NCBI RefSeq assembly: GCF_003345255.1
Contig: NZ_CP029331.1
Coordinates: 1,550,001 to 1,614,000, forward strand
Direction: 5' to 3'
From: Pseudothauera hydrothermalis
GTDB taxonomy: Bacteria; Pseudomonadota; Gammaproteobacteria; Burkholderiales; Rhodocyclaceae
Length of the DNA: 64,000 nt
A program made the translations under genes and the position numbers. A model generated the notes under the pieces. The model saw only the letters and a list, made by a program, of their open reading frames with translations. It did not search any database and was not told the DNA's origin. This document shows positions 16,836-27,051 of the stretch, one piece after another (the stretch's first letter is position 1; every line of letters begins with the position of its first letter).

Positions 16836-18374
16836 ATGAATCTACTCCGCGCACTTGTCACCGTCAGCGGCATGACTTTGGTGTCGCGCGTCCTCGGCTT
16901 CGTGCGCGACTTCGTCATCGCCCGCGCGTTCGGTGCCGGGATGATGACCGACGCTTTTTTTGTCGCCTTCCGCCTGCCCAACTTGCTGCGCCGCCTGTTT
17001 GCCGAAGGCGCTTTTTCGCAGGCTTTCGTGCCGATTTTGGCCGAATACAAAAACCGTCAGGGGGAGGCGACTGCGCGCACGCTGATCGACCGCAGCGCCA
17101 CCTTGCTGGCGATCGTCGTGGCATTGGTGGCCCTCTTTGGCATCGTTGCCGCACCGCTGATCGTTTATGTATCCGCGCCGGGTTTTTCTGCCCATGCCGA
17201 CAAATTTGCCCTCACCGTTGAACTGACCCGCATCACGTTTCCTTACATCTTCTTCATGGCGCTGGTTGCACTGGCCGGCGGCATCCTCAACACCTGGAGC
17301 CGCTTTGCCGTTCCGGCCTTCACGCCGGTATTGCTCAACCTGAGCTTTATCGGCATGGCCTTATGGGCTGCGCCCTACTTCGATCCGCCGGTGCTCGCGC
17401 TCGCCTGGGCGGTTTTTTTGGGCGGAGTGCTGCAACTTGCCCTGCAACTGCGCCCGCTGGCCCGCATCGGCATGCTGCCGCGCTTCGACCTGAATCTTCA
17501 TGATCCTGGTGTGCGGCGTATTCTGAAACTCATGGCGCCAGCGCTGCTGGGGGTGTCGGTCAGTCAAATTTCACTCTTGATCAACACCATTTTTGCTTCT
17601 TTCCTGCCCAGCGGCAGTGTCTCCTGGCTCTACTACGCCGACCGCCTGATGGAATTTCCCGCCGGCCTGCTAGGGGTTGCGTTGGGCACCATTTTGCTGC
17701 CCAGCCTTGCCAAACTGCACGCCGACGAACGGCGTGAGGCGTTCTCCAGCCTGCTCGACTGGGGGCTGCGTTTGACCCTGCTGCTTACCCTGCCCGCGGC
17801 GCTGGCCTTGATGCTGCTGGCCGTGCCACTCATTGCCACGCTGTTCAACTACGGTGCTTTTTCGGCGGCCGATGTGCTGGCCACCCGACAAGCGCTGGTG
17901 GCCTACGGCGTGGGGCTGGCCGGGCTGATCCTGGTCAAGGTGCTCGCGCCTGCCTTCTACGCCCGGCAAGACATCAAGACGCCGGTCAAGATCGCACTGA
18001 TTACGCTGGCCGCCACCCAAGCGATGAACCTTGCCTTTATTCTGCCGCTCCAGCATGCCGGCCTGGCTCTGTCGATCGGGTTGGCGTCCTGTCTGAATGC
18101 TGTGTTGCTGTATCGCGGTCTGCGCCGTCGCGGGGTATATCGCCCGCAACCGGGGTGGCTGCGCTTCATGCTCAAAGTGTCGGTCGCCCTGCTGGTGATG
18201 GGTGGCGTATTGTGGTTTGCGGCCGGTGAGGCGGCCTCATGGCTCGATACGGACGGCCTGGCCCGCGCGGTGCGTCTGGCCGGGGTGGTCGCCGCGGGCG
18301 CCGTCGCCTATCTACTGACCTTGTTTGCGCTGGGCTTTCGTATCGAGGACTTCCGCCGGCGCGCTGCGGGCTAG
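16836..18374 (+). CDS. murJ: Lipid II flippase MurJ
   Basis: MurJ moves lipid II across the inner membrane for peptidoglycan synthesis. The 512-aa protein has about 14 hydrophobic segments. The N-terminal signature is present: [20 protein letters not shown], then [20 protein letters not shown] and [10 protein letters not shown]. The conserved [20 protein letters not shown] lies in the middle. I start at the ATG at 16836 ([12 protein letters not shown]), because the frame upstream to 16803 lacks similarity. The gene stands alone between tetR and a YbhB gene. Confidence 0.95.
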   Translation: MNLLRALVTVSGMTLVSRVLGFVRDFVIARAFGAGMMTDAFFVAFRLPNLLRRLFAEGAFSQAFVPILAEYKNRQGEATARTLIDRSATLLAIVVALVALFGIVAAPLIVYVSAPGFSAHADKFALTVELTRITFPYIFFMALVALAGGILNTWSRFAVPAFTPVLLNLSFIGMALWAAPYFDPPVLALAWAVFLGGVLQLALQLRPLARIGMLPRFDLNLHDPGVRRILKLMAPALLGVSVSQISLLINTIFASFLPSGSVSWLYYADRLMEFPAGLLGVALGTILLPSLAKLHADERREAFSSLLDWGLRLTLLLTLPAALALMLLAVPLIATLFNYGAFSAADVLATRQALVAYGVGLAGLILVKVLAPAFYARQDIKTPVKIALITLAATQAMNLAFILPLQHAGLALSIGLASCLNAVLLYRGLRRRGVYRPQPGWLRFMLKVSVALLVMGGVLWFAAGEAASWLDTDGLARAVRLAGVVAAGAVAYLLTLFALGFRIEDFRRRAAG

Positions 18375-18409
18375 AATGCGGACTTCCCATCGTTCGAGGA
18401 GACCTGCCG

Positions 18410-19039
18410 ATGAAACTCACCAGCAACAGCTTTGCCGATGGCGCGCGCATTCCCGGCGAATTTGCGTTCTGCGTCCCGGCGCAAGAGGGGCATGTGTGCC
18501 TGGGCGGCAATCGCAATCCGCATCTGGCCTGGAGCGATGTGCCTGCCGGCACCAAGTCTTTTGTACTGATTTGCCACGACCCGGACGTTCCGAGTTGCGG
18601 CGACGATGTCAACCGAGAAGGCCGCAGCGTGCCAGCCGACTTGCCGCGGGTGGATTTTTTCCACTGGGTGATCGTCGATTTGCCTGCCACGCTGCGCGAA
18701 ATCGAAGCCGGTCGCTTTTCGGATGCAGTCACTCCGGGTGGCAAACCGGGCCCCGAGACGCTCCACGGCGCCCGCCATGGCATCAATGACTACACGGCCT
18801 GGTTTGCCAACGACGATGCCATGCGCGGTGATTACTACGGCTACGACGGCCCGTGCCCGCCGTGGAACGACGAGCGGCTCCACCATTATGTATTCACCCT
18901 CTACGCGCTGGATATCGAACGCTGCGCGGTTGACGGCCGGTTTGGCGGCGCCGATGTGCGCAAAGCAATCGAGGCGCATGTGCTGGCGCAAGCTTGCATC
19001 ACCGGTACCTACAGCCTGAACCCGGCGGTGGCGGGTTGA
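18410..19039 (+). CDS. YbhB/YbcL family (PEBP-like) protein
   Basis: The 209-aa protein belongs to the phosphatidylethanolamine-binding-protein-like family. Visible features are NPHLAWSDVPAGTKSFVLIC, the ligand-site stretch DPDVPS, the FHWVIVDLP segment and YDGPCPPWNDERLHHYVFTLYALD (within 142-168), all typical. It is longer than E. coli YbhB (158 aa) because of insertions after DPDVPS and before YDGPCPP. The biochemical role is unknown. The ATG at 18410 follows GAGGAGACC. Confidence 0.9.
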   Translation: MKLTSNSFADGARIPGEFAFCVPAQEGHVCLGGNRNPHLAWSDVPAGTKSFVLICHDPDVPSCGDDVNREGRSVPADLPRVDFFHWVIVDLPATLREIEAGRFSDAVTPGGKPGPETLHGARHGINDYTAWFANDDAMRGDYYGYDGPCPPWNDERLHHYVFTLYALDIERCAVDGRFGGADVRKAIEAHVLAQACITGTYSLNPAVAG

Positions 19040-19059
19040 TTTTTTTGCAGTACTGAGCT

Positions 19060-19101
19060 TGTCGGCGCGGGCCGCAATATCCCCTCCACCCCGCGCCGAC
19101 A
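19060..19101. terminator. Hairpin between convergent ybhB-like and pfk genes
   Basis: A perfect 12-bp inverted repeat (TGTCGGCGCGGG at 19060-19071 and its complement at 19090-19101) encloses 18 bases. There is no clear U-tract directly after it on either strand, though a run of seven T precedes it at 19040-19046. It may work as a bidirectional termination or RNA-stability structure. Confidence 0.5.
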
Positions 19102-19159
19102 GGGTGTGCCCAGCCCAGCGACTGGCGCCCGGTCGGTCTGCCGATCGCCTTCAAGGCGG

Positions 19160-20416
19160 TCAGGATAGGGGCGCGAGCTTGCGTGCGAGCATAGGCATAT
19201 CCAGTCGGGGGTAGTCAGGCAGACCATCGCGCCAGGGACGCGGCAGCTCGCCTTCGATGAGCGGTTGCAGATAACGCAAGGCGGCTTCGGTGACATGCAG
19301 ACCATCGGCGCGAACGTAGGAAGCCGGCAGGCGGCGCTCCAGGTTGGCGATCGCGTGCACGTCTGCCGCGTCGATCCGCCAGCGGTAAGGACGGTCCGCT
19401 TCGCGCACGATTGCCGGCATGACCGCGTCGCGTCCGCTCACCGCAAACTGCACTGCGGCGGTGCCGACTGCCCGGGCAAGCGCAAAGTCGGTGGCAGAGA
19501 CCAGATGACCTGCGGCGCGCTGGAGATAATCCGGAATCGCCCAGTGGTATTTGTAGCCCAAACGGGCGTGAATCAGCCGTGCGATACACTGCCCGGCCCC
19601 ACCCAACTGCACATGCCCTTTGCCATCGTGGTCCTGCTCCATGACCAGACGGCCATCGGTGTGTCGGATGCCTTCGGAGACGGTGATTGCACAATAGCCC
19701 AGCCGCTCGACGGTGGCACGCACGCTGGCCAGAAAGCGCGTTGGATCGAAAGGCACCTCGGGCATCAGAATGATGTGTGGCGCGGCATCTGCCCGCCCAC
19801 CCGCAGCCAGCGCAGTGGCCGCGGCCAACCAGCCAGCGTTGCGTCCCATGACTTCCATGACGAACACCCGCCCGCTGCGTCCGGACATTGAAGCCAAGTC
19901 CATGCCGGCCTCCAACATGGCGGTGGCCACATATTTGGCGGCCGAGCCAAAACCTGGCGAACAATCGCTACCGACCAGATCGTTGTCGACCGTCTTGGGT
20001 ACACCAAGGACGGTCAACTGATAGCCCCGCTGCCGTGCAGCCATGGAAATCTTGGCCACCGTGTCCATGGAGCCGTTGCCGCCGTTATAGAGCAGATAGC
20101 CGATATCGTGTGCCGCCAGCACGGCAAACAGGCGGTCATACTGCGCGGGGTTGTCATCCGGCGAATCGAGATCGAAACGGCAGGAGCCGAACGCACCGCC
20201 CGGCGTGAGCGCCAAGGCGGCAAGGGCGGCGTCATCCAGCTTGGCGGTATCGACCAATTCCTCCGCCAACACCCCGAGAATACCGCGACGCGCGCAATAG
20301 ACCGCCCCGATGCAGTGTGGATGCTGGCGGGCGGCTTCGATGACGGCAGCGGCGGTGGCATTGATGACTGCGGTCACGCCGCCCGATTGTGCGTAAAGCA
20401 GATTTCGCCGGGTCAT
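19160..20416 (-). CDS. 6-phosphofructokinase, donor (PPi or ATP) uncertain
   Basis: This 418-aa enzyme phosphorylates fructose 6-phosphate. Family motifs are QSGGVTAVINAT at about 10-21, NGGNGSMDT at about 111-119, PKTVDNDL at about 140-147 and MGRNAGWLAA. Lys141 in PKTVDND is the residue found in PPi-dependent enzymes. But position 115, Asp in most PPi enzymes (GGDDS), is Gly as in ATP enzymes (GGDGS). The donor therefore cannot be read off simply. Most close relatives by length are annotated PPi-dependent. It lies upstream of nothing obvious and follows adk on the same strand, separated by a terminator. Confidence 0.88.
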   Translation of the reverse strand: MTRRNLLYAQSGGVTAVINATAAAVIEAARQHPHCIGAVYCARRGILGVLAEELVDTAKLDDAALAALALTPGGAFGSCRFDLDSPDDNPAQYDRLFAVLAAHDIGYLLYNGGNGSMDTVAKISMAARQRGYQLTVLGVPKTVDNDLVGSDCSPGFGSAAKYVATAMLEAGMDLASMSGRSGRVFVMEVMGRNAGWLAAATALAAGGRADAAPHIILMPEVPFDPTRFLASVRATVERLGYCAITVSEGIRHTDGRLVMEQDHDGKGHVQLGGAGQCIARLIHARLGYKYHWAIPDYLQRAAGHLVSATDFALARAVGTAAVQFAVSGRDAVMPAIVREADRPYRWRIDAADVHAIANLERRLPASYVRADGLHVTEAALRYLQPLIEGELPRPWRDGLPDYPRLDMPMLARKLAPLS

Positions 20417-20439
20417 GCGGGGATTCGGGCTCGAGCGTG

Positions 20440-20496
20440 GAAAAATTCAAAAGCGCACGGCCGGCACCGGGTATTGCCCGCGGCCGGCCGTGCGCT
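20440..20496 (-). terminator. Strong intrinsic terminator of adk
   Basis: Fourteen-base arms (20452-20465 and 20483-20496) pair perfectly, and the loop holds a further CGGG/CCCG stem. On the minus strand the hairpin starts 15 bases after the adk stop and is followed by TTTTGAATTTTT. This fits a classic Rho-independent terminator separating adk from the phosphofructokinase gene. Confidence 0.9.
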
Positions 20497-20510
20497 GCGC
20501 GCCGAAGCGT

Positions 20511-22000
<1,490 letters not shown>

Positions 22001-22044
22001 GACGAAAAGCCGCTCATTGCGGGCAGGCAAGAGCCCAGCGCATC

Positions 22045-22233
22045 TCAGCGCAGCGCGTCCACCTCCTCGGCGGACAGTTGTTGCGCCTCATCCTCCAACA
22101 TCACCGGAATGCCGTCGCGGATCGGAAACGCCAGACGATCCGCTTTGCACACCAGATCCTGCTTGTCCTTGCGGTAATCGAGCGGCCCTTTGCAGATCGG
22201 GCACACGAGGATGTCGAGCAGTCTGGCGTCCAT
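22045..22233 (-). CDS. Trm112/YcaR family small zinc-ribbon-like protein
   Basis: This 62-aa protein begins [20 protein letters not shown] and has the conserved [20 protein letters not shown] core. Homologues (UPF0434/YcaR; eukaryotic Trm112) activate methyltransferases; the bacterial role is unsettled. The protein keeps three cysteines (CPIC and LVCK). The gene overlaps the long C-terminal end of lpxK in another frame by 146 bp. Confidence 0.92.
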   Translation of the reverse strand: MDARLLDILVCPICKGPLDYRKDKQDLVCKADRLAFPIRDGIPVMLEDEAQQLSAEEVDALR

Positions 22234-23227
22234 GCGAGAGTTTCTCCAGGATACGTTCAATTGCGCCCGCCGGAATGTCTGCCACCACGGGTAACTCCCA
22301 GCAGTCCTCAGGCGCGAAGGCCACGCATTTTACCGCATCCTTGCTGGTCATGACCTTGGGCATGGCCAGTGACGGCAGCAAATCTGCCTCACAAAAGGCG
22401 TGATGATCGGCAAAAGCGTGTTCCACCACGTCCAGCCCCAGTGCGCGCAGATGGTCGAAAAACCGGGCCGGTCGACCGATGCCGGCAAAAGCATGCACCG
22501 TGCGCCCGGCAAAATGCCCGGCGTCGACCAGATTTCCAGGGTCGCGCAGCGATCGAAACACGGTGCCGGAAAGACGCATCGGAAACACCGTAAGCCCCTC
22601 GATCATCCGTTGCAAGGTCGGGCTCAATGCGCCGTGAGCCAGCAGCAGATCCGCTTCGCGCAGCCGATTCACACCCTCGCGCAGCGGTCCGGCCGGCAAG
22701 CGCCAGCGGTTACCCAGCGTGGCTTCGTCGAGCACCACGATCTCGACATCGCGCGCCAAGCGATAGTGCTGCAAACCGTCGTCGCAGACGATCACGTCAC
22801 AATCGCCATGGGCTGCCAAGAGAGCGCGGGCCGCGGCGGGACGGTCGGCACCGACTGCGACCGGCACACCGGTAAGCCGTGCCAGCAGCACGGGTTCATC
22901 GCCATACAACATGGGATCAGGGTTTTGCGGCAGCAGCGCCACGCCACGAATCTGCCCGCCATAACCGCGACTGACGATACCCGGCCGCCAGCCCGCGGTG
23001 CGCAGTGTGCGCACCAGCCAGTCGACCACCGGTGTTTTGCCGCTACCGCCCACCGCGATATTGCCGACCACGATCACCGGCACCGGCAGACGCTCCACTT
23101 TGCGCCATCCGCGGCGGTACAGATCTCGTCGAAAAGCACTAAGAGCCTGGAAAATAAAGGCTAAAGGCAGCAAGAGCGCCGCCATGGGACCACGCCTGGT
23201 CCACCAAGCCGGTATCTTGGCCGGCAT
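22088..23227 (-). CDS. lpxK: Tetraacyldisaccharide 4'-kinase LpxK, extended C-terminus
   Basis: LpxK phosphorylates the lipid A disaccharide at the inner membrane. Expected parts are an N-terminal membrane helix ([18 protein letters not shown]), the Walker A-like [18 protein letters not shown] and [13 protein letters not shown]. The kinase body ends near residue 331 ([10 protein letters not shown]), where E. coli LpxK also ends. The frame continues for another 48 residues rich in Arg, Gly and Ser that overlap Trm112 out of frame. The tail is either a read-through extension after loss of the native stop, or a sequencing frameshift. Confidence 0.93.
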   Translation of the reverse strand: MPAKIPAWWTRRGPMAALLLPLAFIFQALSAFRRDLYRRGWRKVERLPVPVIVVGNIAVGGSGKTPVVDWLVRTLRTAGWRPGIVSRGYGGQIRGVALLPQNPDPMLYGDEPVLLARLTGVPVAVGADRPAAARALLAAHGDCDVIVCDDGLQHYRLARDVEIVVLDEATLGNRWRLPAGPLREGVNRLREADLLLAHGALSPTLQRMIEGLTVFPMRLSGTVFRSLRDPGNLVDAGHFAGRTVHAFAGIGRPARFFDHLRALGLDVVEHAFADHHAFCEADLLPSLAMPKVMTSKDAVKCVAFAPEDCWELPVVADIPAGAIERILEKLSHGRQTARHPRVPDLQRAARLPQGQAGSGVQSGSSGVSDPRRHSGDVGG

Positions 23228-23263
23228 TTCAGTGCATCGCTATAGACAAGTCGCTGTGTGTCA

Positions 23264-23686
23264 TCAGCGCTCCGGCGACTGAGTGGCAAAGGTAATGTGC
23301 GCCAGCCCGGCGCGTTGCGCCGCCTGCATGACGTCGATCACCCGCTGGTGCGCCGCCTTGGCATCGGCATTGATGACCACCACCGGCGGCTCGCCGTCCT
23401 TTGGCGCGGCATTGGCGAGCGCAGCGACCAGCGGCTCCAGACCTTGCGCGCCAACCGGCACCCGGTTGACCAGCACCTCGCCGGCTGCGGTAATCGCCAC
23501 CACGATTTCATTGGGCTGCGTTTGCGCAGCCGGCGCCTGCGCGGTCGGCAAATCGATTTGCAGGCCGGATACCTTGGAAAAAGTGGTGGTCAGCATCAGG
23601 AAAATGATGATCACCAATACCACGTCGATCAGCGGAATCAGGCTGACCTCGGGCTCCTCGTGACGGGTGTTGCGGCGAAAATCCAT
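23264..23686 (-). CDS. exbD: Biopolymer transport protein ExbD/TolR
   Basis: The 140-aa protein has one N-terminal transmembrane helix (VSLIPLIDVVLVIIIFLMLT) with the functional Asp in LIPLIDV, then a periplasmic domain. With ExbB it forms a proton-driven motor that energises TonB or Tol. It starts 10 bp after the exbB stop and is followed by lpxK, a frequent arrangement in betaproteobacteria. Confidence 0.93.
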   Translation of the reverse strand: MDFRRNTRHEEPEVSLIPLIDVVLVIIIFLMLTTTFSKVSGLQIDLPTAQAPAAQTQPNEIVVAITAAGEVLVNRVPVGAQGLEPLVAALANAAPKDGEPPVVVINADAKAAHQRVIDVMQAAQRAGLAHITFATQSPER

Positions 23687-23696
23687 GGCCGCGCAC

Positions 23697-24305
23697 TCAG
23701 TTGCGCCGCTCGCCGTGCACCACCTCGACCAGCTTGATCGCCTGTTGCTCCATGTCGATCACGAAACTGTCGATCAGTGCGCGGAAGTGACGCCAGAAAA
23801 TCGTGGCCGGAATGGCAATGATCAAACCCAGACCGGTGGTGTAGAGCGCAATCGAAATACCCTGCGCGAGCTGCTGCGGGTTTGCGCCCCCCACCCCTTG
23901 TGAGGCGAAAATGTCGATCATGCCAACAATGGTGCCAAACAGGCCCAGGAGCGGGCTGATTGCCGCGATGGTGCCCAGCGTGGTGAGGAAGCGCTCCAAC
24001 TCATGCATGACCGCGCGGCCGCAGTCTTCGATCGATTCTTTCATCACTTCGCGCGAGCTATTCACATTACGCAGACCGGCGGCCAACACCTTACCCAGCG
24101 GTGAATGATTGGCCACCCGCGCGATCATCTCGGGCGAAGCGCCGCGCTGCTGAAGATCCGTCAGCACCTTGTCGAGCAGATCGGCCGGCACCACGCGGGA
24201 ACGGCGTAGCGTCAAGGAACGCTCGATGATCAACGCCACGGCGATCACGGATGCCAGCAACAACGGCCAGATCGGCCAGCCAACCGCCTGAATGATCGCA
24301 AACAC
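23697..24305 (-). CDS. exbB: MotA/TolQ/ExbB proton channel protein
   Basis: The 202-aa protein has three transmembrane helices. The last two contain the conserved IAAISPLLGLFGTIVGMIDIF and GISIALYTTGLGLIIAIPA. It forms the stator channel with ExbD. It is the first gene of the envelope cluster that runs to adk, and it is divergent from xseA over a 327-bp AT-rich intergenic region. Confidence 0.94.
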   Translation of the reverse strand: MFAIIQAVGWPIWPLLLASVIAVALIIERSLTLRRSRVVPADLLDKVLTDLQQRGASPEMIARVANHSPLGKVLAAGLRNVNSSREVMKESIEDCGRAVMHELERFLTTLGTIAAISPLLGLFGTIVGMIDIFASQGVGGANPQQLAQGISIALYTTGLGLIIAIPATIFWRHFRALIDSFVIDMEQQAIKLVEVVHGERRN

Positions 24306-24632
24306 GCCTCAAGACTCCCGAATCGCAAAGGCGAAACTCTAGCCTCCCGCAGCCCCTGAGAGCAAGCCATAGGCATGCTGCGGGCACGAAATCCCGCTGC
24401 GACAAGGGCTTTGCCGAGTCGTCCACAGAAACTGTGGATAACTTTGTGGATGAGTTGTCCAAAGAAGCCATAATCGGCGCCGCTAAAGGCAGCGCGCCAC
24501 TCTGATGCAAAATTGAGCAAATTTTTTCTGATTAAATTTCAATAACTTAAGAAATCCCCTAAAGGTTGATACTTTTGCTTCAAAACGCTTGACAAGCCAT
24601 CCCGCCTGTGGAAATCCGCTACAATCCGCCCC
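24306..24632. promoter_or_regulatory. Divergent exbB/xseA intergenic region with DnaA-box-like cluster
   Basis: This 327-bp gap between exbB and xseA holds no gene. At 24419-24453 there are three DnaA-box-like 9-mers: TCGTCCACA (two mismatches), TGTGGATAA at 24433-24441 (a perfect box on the other strand) and TGTGGATGA at 24445-24453 (one mismatch). The first two form a TCCACAG-aaa-CTGTGGA dyad. From about 24508 to 24590 the sequence is markedly AT-rich, unlike the rest of the window. TACAAT at 24620-24625 lies just before the xseA ATG. Promoters for both genes must lie here. Confidence 0.55.
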
Positions 24633-25991
24633 ATGTCTGAATCCGGCTACCCCCCTTTGGCGGACCTCGCAGGCGTCGTGCCGGTATCCGCGCTGAACCG
24701 TCTTGTGCGTGAGAAGCTCGAACGCAGTTTTCCGCTGATGTGGGTCAGCGGCGAGCTTTCCAACCTCACCCGCGCACCCTCCGGGCATCTTTATTTCACC
24801 CTCAAAGACGAGCATGCGCAGGTCCGCTGCACCATGTGGCGCAACCGTGCGCAGTTACTGCCTTTCCGTCCGCAAAACGGTATGCGGGTGGAAGTGCGTG
24901 CGCAGGTCACCTTGTACGAGGTGCGTGGCGACTTCCAGCTATCGGTCGAAAATCTCCGGCAAGCTGGCATTGGCAATCTGTTCGAAGCCTTTACCCGCTT
25001 GAAGGAACGGCTTGCCGCCGAAGGGCTGTTCGATCCGGCTGGCCGGCGGCCGGTGCCACGCTTTCCGCGGGCGGTCGGCGTCGTCACCTCACCGGCCGCT
25101 GCGGCATTACGGGATGTCCTGGCCACTTTGGCACGTCGCGCCCCTAACCTGCCGGTGGTGATCTACCCGGCGCCAGTACAAGGGGTGGATGCCGGAGCGG
25201 CGCTGGCGGATGTGCTGAGCAAGGCCGGCGCACGGGCGGCAAACGACCAGGTCGATTTGATCCTGCTGGTGCGCGGCGGCGGCAGCATGGAAGACCTCTG
25301 GGCGTTCAATGACGAGGCGCTGGCGCGGGCGATCCGCGCCTGCCCAGTACCGGTGATCAGCGGTGTCGGGCACGAAACCGATTTCACCATCGCCGATTTT
25401 GCCGCCGACCTACGTGCTGCCACACCCACCGGCGCGGCCGAGCTGGCCAGCGCGGGTTACCATGCCGCCGCGGCTGAATTGTCGGCGCTCGCAATGGCGC
25501 TGCAACGCGCCTGGCAACGCAAAATCGACACCTGCAGTCAGCGGCTCGACCGCGCGGCGCTGCGTCTAATCCATCCGCGCGAAAGGTTGGCGCGTGCGTC
25601 CGTTGCGCTCGAGGCGCTGCGCGAACGTCTCACCCGGCGGGCCGATGCGCTCGCCGAGCGACGGGTACAGCAGTTATCGCAGCTTGCTTTGCGGTTGCGG
25701 GCCTGCCGGCCGCAGCTGTCAGTCGCGCAAGGCCAACTGACGCAACTCGAACGCGATCTGGCACGCAGCATGACTGCCCTGCTCGCAACCCGTCAAAACA
25801 CGCTCGCCAGTCTGGAAAATCAGCTACAGCATCTTGCGCCGCAGGCGGTGCTGGCGCGTGGCTACAGCATCGTGCGCGATGCACATGGCCGTATCCTGCG
25901 CAGCAGCCAAGCATTGCAGAGCGGGCAGAGCGTTGCGGTGCAACTGCATCGAGGCGGCTTCGATGCGCAGGTGCTGAGCATCCGTCGTTAG
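24633..25991 (+). CDS. xseA: Exodeoxyribonuclease VII large subunit
   Basis: XseA with XseB degrades single-stranded DNA to oligonucleotides. The 452-aa protein has the N-terminal OB fold (FPLMWVSGELSNLTRAPSGH, YFTLKDEHAQVRCTMWRNRA), the central catalytic domain (RAVGVVTSPAAAALRD, LLVRGGGSMEDLWAFNDE, ISGVGHETDFTIADFAAD) and a C-terminal coiled-coil. The TAG stop at 25989-25991 is formed at the edge of a miniature inverted-repeat element, so the last residues may differ from the ancestral protein. Confidence 0.95.
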   Translation: MSESGYPPLADLAGVVPVSALNRLVREKLERSFPLMWVSGELSNLTRAPSGHLYFTLKDEHAQVRCTMWRNRAQLLPFRPQNGMRVEVRAQVTLYEVRGDFQLSVENLRQAGIGNLFEAFTRLKERLAAEGLFDPAGRRPVPRFPRAVGVVTSPAAAALRDVLATLARRAPNLPVVIYPAPVQGVDAGAALADVLSKAGARAANDQVDLILLVRGGGSMEDLWAFNDEALARAIRACPVPVISGVGHETDFTIADFAADLRAATPTGAAELASAGYHAAAAELSALAMALQRAWQRKIDTCSQRLDRAALRLIHPRERLARASVALEALRERLTRRADALAERRVQQLSQLALRLRACRPQLSVAQGQLTQLERDLARSMTALLATRQNTLASLENQLQHLAPQAVLARGYSIVRDAHGRILRSSQALQSGQSVAVQLHRGGFDAQVLSIRR

Positions 25992-26132
25992 CAGGCCGTT
26001 GAAAACCTACCCCGGTGGACCTTCTTTCGGCGTCGCGCGGTGCACGCTCCCCTCGCCTATCGATTCGACAGGCTGCGGTCGCTGCGCGCCGTGAACCTTG
26101 CTTCTGGTCATCCTTGCTAAGTTTTTAAAACG
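25991..26132 (+). mobile_element. Miniature inverted-repeat element, copy A, right end lost to IS3
   Basis: The block starts GCAGGCCGTTGAAAA directly at the xseA stop and aligns over its whole length to the copy at 50486-50629 (shared stretches such as CGCGGTGC, CCTCGCCTATC, GGTCGCTGCGC and CCTTGC; I estimate roughly three quarters identity). It stops at 26132, about six bases before the expected right end, where the IS3-family element begins. No protein is encoded. The internal sequence has no match to a transposase I know. Confidence 0.75.
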
Positions 26133-26185
26133 TGACCTGCCCCCATTGACCGTACCAACGGATTGGAGAAGTCCGGGGTTGAAGG

Positions 26186-27043
26186 TTAATCGGAATTCTG
26201 TTTCTGCCCACTGCCAGCAGCACCGCCAGCGCGCTGGCGGTGCTGCTGGGCGAATCGTGCCGGAGGGATACGCCCCAGGCTGCTGTGTGGTCTGACCTCG
26301 TTGTAGTCTTGCCGCCAGCGTGCAATGCACTCCCGGGCTTGAGGCAACGATTCAAACCACTACTCGTTGAGGCATTCATCTCTGAACTTGCCGTTGAAGC
26401 TCTCGATGTAGCCGTTGTCCATGGGCTTGCCCGGCTCAATCAGGATGTGCCGAATCCCATTCTTGTGCGTCCAGGCCAGGAACGCCCGACTGGTGAACTC
26501 CGGGCCATTGTCCGTTCGCACTGCTGCCGGGTAGCCACGGAACCTTGCCACCTGGTCGAGCACGCGCGTGACGTACTGGCCCGAGATGCCGTAGTCCACC
26601 GCAATCTCCACGGACTCCTTGCTGAAGTCATCGACCACCGTCAGGCACTTGATGCGCCGTCCATTGGACAGGCTGTCCGAGACGAAATCCATGCTCAACA
26701 CCTCATTGATGTTCCTGGCCAGTTGCAGCGGCACACGCTCCTGGGCTGGCCGCTTGACCTTGCGTCGTTTCTTCACCGCCAGATTGGCCTGACGGTACAG
26801 CCGGTAGATGCGTTTGTGGTTCACCCCCGGAAACTGCTCGCGCAGCATGTCGTGGATGCGCCGGTAGCCGAAGCGGCGACGCACCAGCGCAGTTTGCCGA
26901 ATCTGTTCGCCCAGGGCGGCATTGAGCTCGCTAGGCTGTGGCGGGTGGCGGTAGCTGTCTCTGGATAGCCCCACAAGGCGGCAAGCACGCCGCTCCGAGA
27001 GGTGATGCTGCTCCATCATCTGTCGGATGGCGTCACGCCGCAC
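26186..27043 (-). pseudogene. IS3 transposase OrfB with internal amber stop
   Basis: The rve integrase core is complete with the DDE triad: Asp in VLSMDFVSDSL, Asp in VRTDNGPEFTSR and Glu 35 residues later in NGYIESFNGKFRDE. Family members continue ECLNE-(H/Q)-WFESLPQAR. Here a TAG at 26360-26362 replaces that codon, after which the frame is open for 57 more codons to TAA at 26186-26188 (including EVRPHSSLGRIPPARFAQ). A CAG-to-TAG change would explain it. The frame begins at the GTG at 27043 and would normally be made by -1 frameshifting from orfA. The truncated 227-aa product keeps the catalytic residues, so activity cannot be excluded. Confidence 0.88.
26214..26249. repeat. Perfect 36-bp palindrome inside the IS3 element
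   Basis: Bases 26214-26231 (CCAGCAGCACCGCCAGCG) are followed directly by their exact reverse complement at 26232-26249, with no spacer. It lies within the last codons of the orfB frame, about 80 bp from the element end. It could act as a hairpin that limits transcription through the element, or be a replication-sensitive cruciform. Confidence 0.85.
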
Positions 27044-27051
27044 CTGTGGGG

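Noticed and set aside
24419-24590. Chromosomal replication origin
   Set aside because: The DnaA-like boxes and AT-rich block are real, but dnaA, dnaN, rpmH or parAB are not nearby and strand bias does not switch cleanly here, so an origin call is not supported.
24589-24625. TTGACA/TACAAT promoter for xseA
   Set aside because: The spacing is 25 bp instead of about 17, and the -10 would place the start at the ATG itself.
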